This document shows, piece by piece, positions 59,473 through 64,000 of a stretch of 64,000 bases of DNA. Position 1 is the stretch's first letter, and the number at the start of each line of letters is the position of its first letter. The notes beneath the pieces are model-generated. The model worked only from the letters and a program-made list of their open reading frames with translations. It was not told the DNA's origin and did no database searches. Both the position numbers and the translations under genes were made by a program. Origin of the DNA: JBAIYU01 sp036763085 (GTDB lineage: Bacteria; Bacillota; Negativicutes; DSM-1736; Dendrosporobacteraceae); contig NZ_JBAIYU010000010.1 of NCBI RefSeq assembly GCF_036763085.1, positions 806,001-870,000 on the forward strand, written 5' to 3'.

Positions 59473-60045
59473 TTGAGTCATAGAAATTTAAATTTTGGGA
59501 AAAATATTGCAAACTTGCGAATACAACAGAAAATTTCTCAAGAGGAACTCGCTGAAAAATCTGGTATTAGCCGATCTATGCTTTCTAAAATAGAACGAGA
59601 CGAGGTTAGCCCAACAATTGCAGTCGCAAATAAGATCGCGTGCGGCTTAAATACCTCAGTCTCAGCCTTGCTTGATGAAACTAATTCCGAGCGTGTACAG
59701 CTTAGGCGAATTGGTGACAGGGTCGTACAAGAAGATCCAATTTCGCTAATTCAAAGAGAGTTGATTGTACATACATCTGATTTAGGTCTTGGCATCCAAT
59801 ATCTTATATCGCCACCTGGCGCAACTACAGGAATTTTGCCTCCCCATAAAAGCGGCTCTGAAAAATATATAATTGTTGAACAGGCTAGTCTTAAAGTTAC
59901 TTTAGGAAAAGATGATTCATACGAGCTTAATCCCGGTGATTGTCTTGCCTTCGCTGCTGATACCGAGCATGAAATGCAAAGTGCAGAATTAAAAGAATGC
60001 CGCTACTATGTGATACAAGTAGAGCCATCTGAATTTAAAAAGTAA
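59473..60045 (+). CDS. XRE-cupin transcriptional regulator
   Basis: This 190-residue protein has an N-terminal Cro/C1 helix-turn-helix (NIANLRIQQKISQEELAEKSGISRSMLSKIERDEVSPTI as pattern) and a C-terminal cupin ligand domain (LPPHKSGSEKYIIVE, NPGDCLAF, TEHEMQS). This class includes PuuR-like metabolite sensors. TTG 59473 has AGAGGTG 6 bases upstream. It is divergent from lctP with shared palindromic operators, so it likely controls lactate uptake and itself. Confidence 0.88.
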   Translation: MSHRNLNFGKNIANLRIQQKISQEELAEKSGISRSMLSKIERDEVSPTIAVANKIACGLNTSVSALLDETNSERVQLRRIGDRVVQEDPISLIQRELIVHTSDLGLGIQYLISPPGATTGILPPHKSGSEKYIIVEQASLKVTLGKDDSYELNPGDCLAFAADTEHEMQSAELKECRYYVIQVEPSEFKK

Positions 60046-60054
60046 TTTATGCGC

Positions 60055-60099
60055 AAAAAAAGACCTATTTACGATTAATATCGTCAATAGGTCTTTTTT
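60055..60099 (+). terminator. regulator gene terminator
   Basis: AAAAAAAGACCTATT pairs with AATAGGTCTTTTTT, extended by inner ACGAT/ATCGT, with a long T run. Confidence 0.9.
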
Positions 60100-60114
60100 A
60101 TTGTGATTAGCAAA

Positions 60115-60148
60115 AAAGGCCGTCGACACATTAGCGTCGACGGCCTTT
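60115..60148 (-). terminator. pdxST operon terminator
   Basis: The perfect 13-bp arms AAAGGCCGTCGAC and GTCGACGGCCTTT flank an 8-base loop, directly beyond the pdxT stop. Confidence 0.88.
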
Positions 60149-60151
60149 AGA

Positions 60152-60721
60152 TTACTCTTGTATCATTTTTATAAAATACTTATGGATGCGATTATCCCTA
60201 GTAAGCTCGGGATGAAAAGCTGTAGCCAAAAATCTCCCCTGACGGGCGATAACGACTTTTCCTTTAACCTCAGCCATAACTTTAACTTCAGGCCCTGCTT
60301 CTTCGATATAAGGAGCTCTAATGAAAACTGCTCTGACAGGTTCGACTCCAAATTCCTTTACATATAAGTCGGCCTCAAAGCTTTCACACTGACGACCAAA
60401 AGCATTACGGCGTACCGATGTATCCATAAGCCCTAGCCGCGGCTGATCACTATCTACAATATTTTTTGAAAGCAGTATCATTCCGGCACAAGTTCCATAG
60501 ATAGCCATACCTTGCGCGGCTCGCTCTTTTATTTTATCCATTATAGCCCAGTCGTTCAGCAGTTTGCCGATAGTTGTGCTCTCACCGCCTGGAATAATAA
60601 GACCAGCTACTTCATCAAGCTCATCTGCCTTACGAATCTCAACTGCTTCTACGCCGCACTCATGGAGCATCCAGCAATGTTCACGGAATGCGCCTTGCAG
60701 CGCTAATACCCCAATCTTCAT
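60152..60721 (-). CDS. pdxT: pyridoxal 5'-phosphate synthase glutaminase subunit
   Basis: This 189-residue class I glutaminase releases ammonia from glutamine for PdxS in the DXP-independent PLP pathway. It has GVLALQGAFREH, IPGGESTTIGKLL, the nucleophile Cys in GTCAGMI and FHPELT with His and Glu of the triad. GAGGGA precedes ATG. It lies 42 bases after pdxS, forming an operon with it. Confidence 0.97.
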   Translation of the reverse strand: MKIGVLALQGAFREHCWMLHECGVEAVEIRKADELDEVAGLIIPGGESTTIGKLLNDWAIMDKIKERAAQGMAIYGTCAGMILLSKNIVDSDQPRLGLMDTSVRRNAFGRQCESFEADLYVKEFGVEPVRAVFIRAPYIEEAGPEVKVMAEVKGKVVIARQGRFLATAFHPELTRDNRIHKYFIKMIQE

Positions 60722-60763
60722 TACCGATTTCCCTCTTTTCTAGTCTGATCCAGCCAGCGTAAC

Positions 60764-61645
60764 TTACCAGCCGCGTTCTTGCATACGCTCATGCTGCGGA
60801 ATGGTGTCAATCTCGATGCCAACCATAGGCTCACCAAGATCTTTAGATACTTCAGCAAGCACTTTAGGATCATTATAGTAAGTAGTTGCAGCAACAATCG
60901 CTTTAGCACGTTTAACAGGGTCACCGGATTTAAAAATACCTGAGCCGACAAAAATACCATCACAGCCGAGCTGCATCATCAAAGCAGCATCAGCGGGAGT
61001 AGCAATACCACCAGCTGCAAAATTAACTACAGGTAAACGGCCTAATTTTTTAGTTTCGATAACTAATTCAAGCGGAGCAGCAATGTTTTTAGCAAAAGCC
61101 GCTACTTCTTCTTCTGGTAGGTTTTGCAGTGTGCGAATTTCACTCATCACCATTCGTATATGCTTTACAGCTTCAATAACATTACCTGTACCTGGCTCAC
61201 CCTTGGTGCGGATCATAGCAGCACCTTCGCCAATGCGGCGCAATGCTTCGCCTAGATTTTTAGCACCGCAGACAAATGGTACTTTAAACTGGTTTTTATT
61301 AATGTGGAATTTATCATCCGCAGGAGTAAGCACTTCACTCTCATCGATATAATCAGCACCCAAAGATTCCAATATTTGGGCTTCAACGAAGTGGCCTATT
61401 CGCGCCTTGGCCATAACCGGAATAGTTACAGCACTCATAATCTTTTCAACAATCGTAGGATCGGCCATTCTGGCAACACCACCGGCAGCACGTATATCAG
61501 CAGGTACACGCTCTAGCGCCATAACAGCACAAGCCCCTGCCTGCTCAGCTATTTTAGCCTGCTCCGGAGTTGTTACATCCATGATTACGCCGCCTTTAAG
61601 CATTTCTGCTAAACCGGCTTTTACACGAAAAGTACCTTGTTGCAT
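60764..61645 (-). CDS. pdxS: pyridoxal 5'-phosphate synthase synthase subunit
   Basis: This 293-residue (beta/alpha)8 enzyme condenses ribose 5-phosphate, glyceraldehyde 3-phosphate and ammonia to PLP. The family core is intact: GGVIMDVTTPEQAKIAEQAG, IPVMAKARIGHFVEAQ with the imine lysine, GEPGTGNVIEAVKH and VGSGIFKSGDPVKRA. GGGGGG lies 9 bases before ATG. PLP output serves amino-acid metabolism; no local regulator is visible. Confidence 0.98.
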   Translation of the reverse strand: MQQGTFRVKAGLAEMLKGGVIMDVTTPEQAKIAEQAGACAVMALERVPADIRAAGGVARMADPTIVEKIMSAVTIPVMAKARIGHFVEAQILESLGADYIDESEVLTPADDKFHINKNQFKVPFVCGAKNLGEALRRIGEGAAMIRTKGEPGTGNVIEAVKHIRMVMSEIRTLQNLPEEEVAAFAKNIAAPLELVIETKKLGRLPVVNFAAGGIATPADAALMMQLGCDGIFVGSGIFKSGDPVKRAKAIVAATTYYNDPKVLAEVSKDLGEPMVGIEIDTIPQHERMQERGW

Positions 61646-61835
61646 TTTAAGTTACCCCCCAAAAAGTACGCTCTCAAAAACGGTAGTTCTTAGTATTCTT
61701 CTAGTTACATTTAGTATTTGTTATCGAGAAGCTTTTAAATATATTCTGTATTATAATGCATGTTTGATCCTTTTAAAATACACAGAATCGACATTCTTGA
61801 TAGGTACAGTTGCGGGAGATACCATTATGCTTACA

Positions 61836-62519
61836 CTAGTTTCTTAATTTAGTTTTAAGCGCCTGGACCACATCACGAGCAAATGGCCCTAAATCATTGT
61901 TAGCATAGGCTTTAAGAATTCCTGCAGCTACTTGTCTTATAGCACTCTTAATAATAACTTCATCGGTGATACCTTGCAGCTGCAAGTTTTCTTCTATTTG
62001 TACCGCTGCGGTCAATGCTGCCTGAGCAGCGGTAATGTTTATACTGCTTACAATATCTGCCCGCCCAATAACGACCTTACCAACCGGCTTAAAAATTTCT
62101 GCAGCAGCTTCTACTAACTCCGGCGGGCGCTCATTAACAATAATCACCGGTTCTAATCCCAATGCCATTTCACCCGCATGAGCAACTAGTTTTACCCCGA
62201 TGCATTTAATATGTGATGCGGCTGCTTCATTTAATACTCTCTGGGCAACATTTGTGGCAACATTTATTACTGTTAATGGCTGATTTATCTGATTAAACTC
62301 TTTAATACAACTTATGACCTCACGGTCTGGAACAGCTAATATTACTGTTCCCAACTTAGCAATATCTGAAAGGCTGGCTGCCACAGATACATCTAGTTCA
62401 TTTGCGAGTGCTTTAGTCCGAGCGGAGTCCCGGTCAAACAGCCATAAGTCCACGTGACCAGCTAGTTTTTTCGCCAAAACTTCTCCCATGCGCCCTATCC
62501 CAACTAATCCAACATTCAT
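61836..62519 (-). CDS. ProC-like NAD(P)-dependent dehydrogenase
   Basis: This 227-residue protein has an N-terminal Rossmann fold (VGLVGIGRMGEVLAKKL, GxGxxG) and an all-helical C-terminal domain. It resembles pyrroline-5-carboxylate reductase and F420-dependent NADP oxidoreductase-type proteins, with HAGEMALGLEPVII and INITAAQAALTAAVQIEE in the catalytic half. The usual ProC length is about 270 and the C-terminal region here is short, so substrate assignment is uncertain. GGAG lies 7 bases before ATG. It stands alone. Confidence 0.75.
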   Translation of the reverse strand: MNVGLVGIGRMGEVLAKKLAGHVDLWLFDRDSARTKALANELDVSVAASLSDIAKLGTVILAVPDREVISCIKEFNQINQPLTVINVATNVAQRVLNEAAASHIKCIGVKLVAHAGEMALGLEPVIIVNERPPELVEAAAEIFKPVGKVVIGRADIVSSINITAAQAALTAAVQIEENLQLQGITDEVIIKSAIRQVAAGILKAYANNDLGPFARDVVQALKTKLRN

Positions 62520-62698
62520 AATACCACTCCATTTATCTAGTTTAATGTGCAGGCTATTTTTATAGAAAATTATATCTGTGTTAAAAGTGTTTTATTACGG
62601 TTCATAAATTATCGTAAATTCGGGAACTAATATAAATAACTTAGCAAATTATATTCTCTTGCCTATAATAGTTATTCTATTACAAGGAGGTCTAGATA

Positions 62699-62911
62699 AT
62701 GAATGTTTTCCGCTGGGGAGCTTATGTTATAAAGAACGCTTCACCTGCTGGATTAATTGTTGGTGGTGCAGTTCTAGCTATTTCTCTGCCTATAGTCCGC
62801 AAAGGCTTGCGTTGTCTAGCGGTAGCAACTGCGAGCAATTTATATTCAATCGTCGAGGAAGCCAAAAAAATAGATATTTCTGGTTCACATTTTAAGGAGG
62901 CAAAGGAATGA
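62699..62911 (+). CDS. small membrane-associated protein, tandem copy 1
   Basis: This 70-residue protein has one hydrophobic segment (PAGLIVGGAVLAISLPIVRKG) followed by an amphipathic helix (VEEAKKID). It is clearly homologous to the first 70 residues of the next gene (shared G-x-I-x-G-G-A and VRKGLR). AAGGAGG lies 7 bases before ATG. Its stop overlaps the next start (ATGA), so the pair is translationally coupled. This class is often seen next to metal-transporting P-type ATPases; no activity is known. Confidence 0.75.
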   Translation: MNVFRWGAYVIKNASPAGLIVGGAVLAISLPIVRKGLRCLAVATASNLYSIVEEAKKIDISGSHFKEAKE

Positions 62912-63372
62912 ATATTCTGGGTTATGGTTCACGTATCTTAACAAGAACTTCACCCTTGGGACTTATAATAGGCGGGGCTGCAATAGCTTTAGCTATCCCA
63001 ACTGTACGCAAAGGTCTTCGGGCTGGTGCAGTTTTGGCAGTACGCGGTGTTCTGTCTGTTTCCGAGGAAGCAAAGCGTATTTCTACAAAATCACGTCATA
63101 CAATGCAATCCATGATGGCTGAGGCTCAAGGCGATGACTGCTGCGCTTCTTGTGAGGAATTTTCCAAAAGCGTTCATCCTCGCAGAGTGGCAATTGCTGC
63201 AGCTGCTGGGATGATGGCAGCTTCTAATAAAGCTAAGGATTTATTTAATAATGCATCGCTCGGTGTCAAAAATTTTATTGACGAAGCCAAAACTTTAAGC
63301 AATGATAAAGACTCTAACGAAGACCCTAACGATGGGTTGGAAGGCGACTTCGTTGAGCTTCCTAAACATTAA
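62908..63372 (+). CDS. membrane-associated protein, tandem copy 2
   Basis: This 154-residue paralogue of the preceding gene has the same N-terminal hydrophobic GGAAIALAIPTVRKGLRAGA segment. It continues through a cysteine-containing patch (DDCCASCEEF) and a second hydrophobic AIAAAAGMMAASNKAKD helix, ending in an acidic tail. AAGGAGG precedes ATG. The CC-x2-C patch could bind metal. It lies opposite a convergent P-type cation ATPase gene, which suggests a metal-related role by context only. Confidence 0.72.
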   Translation: MNILGYGSRILTRTSPLGLIIGGAAIALAIPTVRKGLRAGAVLAVRGVLSVSEEAKRISTKSRHTMQSMMAEAQGDDCCASCEEFSKSVHPRRVAIAAAAGMMAASNKAKDLFNNASLGVKNFIDEAKTLSNDKDSNEDPNDGLEGDFVELPKH

Positions 63373-63385
63373 TATTGACACATGA

Positions 63386-63415
63386 AGAATCAAACAGACT
63401 AGGCTGTTTGATTCT
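63386..63415 (+). terminator. terminator of the tandem small-protein operon
   Basis: AGAATCAAACAG and CTGTTTGATTCT flank a 6-base loop followed by ATTTTTA, just beyond the second stop. Confidence 0.85.
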
Positions 63416-63456
63416 ATTTTTATGACTGCGATATCCTTCTGTTTATTTCATGCCAT

Positions 63457-63500
63457 AAAAAAGCTAACAGCGCCCCACTTGGTGCGCTGTTAGCTTTTTT
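63457..63500 (-). terminator. terminator of the P-type ATPase gene
   Basis: The perfect 17-bp arms AAAAAAGCTAACAGCGC and GCGCTGTTAGCTTTTTT enclose a 10-base loop, directly beyond the minus-strand stop at 63503. Confidence 0.88.
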
Positions 63501-63502
63501 GA

Positions 63503-64000
63503 TTATTCGGCTGCCATAGGCGCCGGTAAACAGCATGTAACTTCGCTGTCTTTATTAGGTGATATTCGTGCTAAAACATTTTCAGCTCCATAATCTACAA
63601 AAGCTGTACCTATCGATAATGCTGAGACAAGCATCCAATCAAGCGCTGTTAAGCCTGTTGTACCAAAGATTGTTTGCAGTGCAGGTATATAGATTATGCC
63701 TGCGACCATTGCCATTGATAATCCGACTGCTCCCAAAAGTGCCCAGTTGCTGAAAAAGCTCACTTTACCGGTACGGTCCTCTTTACGGCAGTCAAATATA
63801 TGTACGAACTGGCTGACGGCAATTTGCGCCACTACTAAACTTCTAGCTAAAATAAGGCTGCCAGTTGACCGAAGTTTCCATGCATATAGCGCTAATCCGG
63901 CTGCACCTATTATTGCACCTCTTGTTAAAATCTTACGACCTAAATTCCCTGAAAACACACTATCGTTTCCACTTCTAGGCGGCTGTTCCATTATGCCTTC
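63503..64000 (-). CDS. P-type cation ATPase C-terminal region, 5' partial
   Basis: This is the C-terminal 165 residues of a P2-type ATPase: four to five membrane helices of the Cation_ATPase_C region with IMEQPPRSG, ARSLVVAQIAVSQFVHIFDCRKEDR and IFGTTGLTALDWMLVSAL, typical of Ca2+- or Na+-type pumps. The frame is open to the window edge (EGI before IMEQPP), so the gene continues to the right; the internal ATG at 63991 is not the start. The cation cannot be decided from this part. Confidence 0.9.
   Translation of the reverse strand, partial: EGIMEQPPRSGNDSVFSGNLGRKILTRGAIIGAAGLALYAWKLRSTGSLILARSLVVAQIAVSQFVHIFDCRKEDRTGKVSFFSNWALLGAVGLSMAMVAGIIYIPALQTIFGTTGLTALDWMLVSALSIGTAFVDYGAENVLARISPNKDSEVTCCLPAPMAAE

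Overview
The window most likely comes from a spore-forming, outer-membrane-bearing Negativicutes bacterium of the Sporomusaceae type. This is inference. Gene style, AT-rich codon use and strong Shine-Dalgarno (SD) sequences are Firmicutes-like, yet there is an ADP-heptose:LPS heptosyltransferase-type GT9 enzyme. Two large secreted-sensor diguanylate cyclases, an L-lactate permease, the PdxS/PdxT vitamin B6 pair and the PPDK/PPDK-regulator pair also fit.

Left core (1-16.3 kb): PPDK regulator (cut by the window start) and ppdK; a CYTH protein; two paralogous proteins, each with two tandem periplasmic substrate-binding-like domains, a membrane helix and GGDEF, flanking a siroheme/4Fe-4S reductase-like gene and an unknown partner; xpt behind an attenuator-like leader; a GT9 glycosyltransferase; a DedA protein; a GNAT; a 40-aa ORF under a near-consensus Fur box; and a DUF362 ferredoxin-like protein.

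Accessory island (about 16.3-49.6 kb): a dense defence and mobile-element region, almost all on the minus strand. It holds an XRE-TIR-HEPN-like cluster, an OLD-family ATPase/TOPRIM nuclease, an HD plus Hsp90-like ATPase fusion and a large serine recombinase. Next comes a P4/satellite-like module with a tyrosine recombinase, RHH and winged-helix proteins, an SF3 helicase-primase, an AbiC-like membrane protein and a GrlR-like protein, bracketed by an imperfect direct repeat. A single-chain type IIG restriction-modification enzyme with a possible nuclease neighbour follows, then an SF2 helicase plus extended dGTPase-like HD protein. The right end is a scrapyard of duplications: two copies of a cupin gene, a truncated DUF362 copy, a ghost of a second serine recombinase, and four copies of one end of a RAYT/IS200-like element, one intact and flanked by perfect 21-bp inverted repeats.

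Right core (49.6-64 kb): a MASE3-PAS histidine kinase, KatG, two YkuD L,D-transpeptidases around a YD-repeat secreted protein, L-lactate permease with a divergent XRE-cupin regulator and twin palindromic operators, pdxS-pdxT, a ProC-like dehydrogenase, a tandem pair of small membrane proteins, and the C-terminus of a P-type cation ATPase cut by the window end.

The best candidates for undescribed biology are the XRE-TIR-HEPN cluster, the helicase plus extended dGTPase pair, the HD-Hsp90 fusion, the Fur-controlled 40-aa ORF, and the DUF362/cupin duplications that may mark how the island entered. No tRNA, rRNA or CRISPR array was seen.
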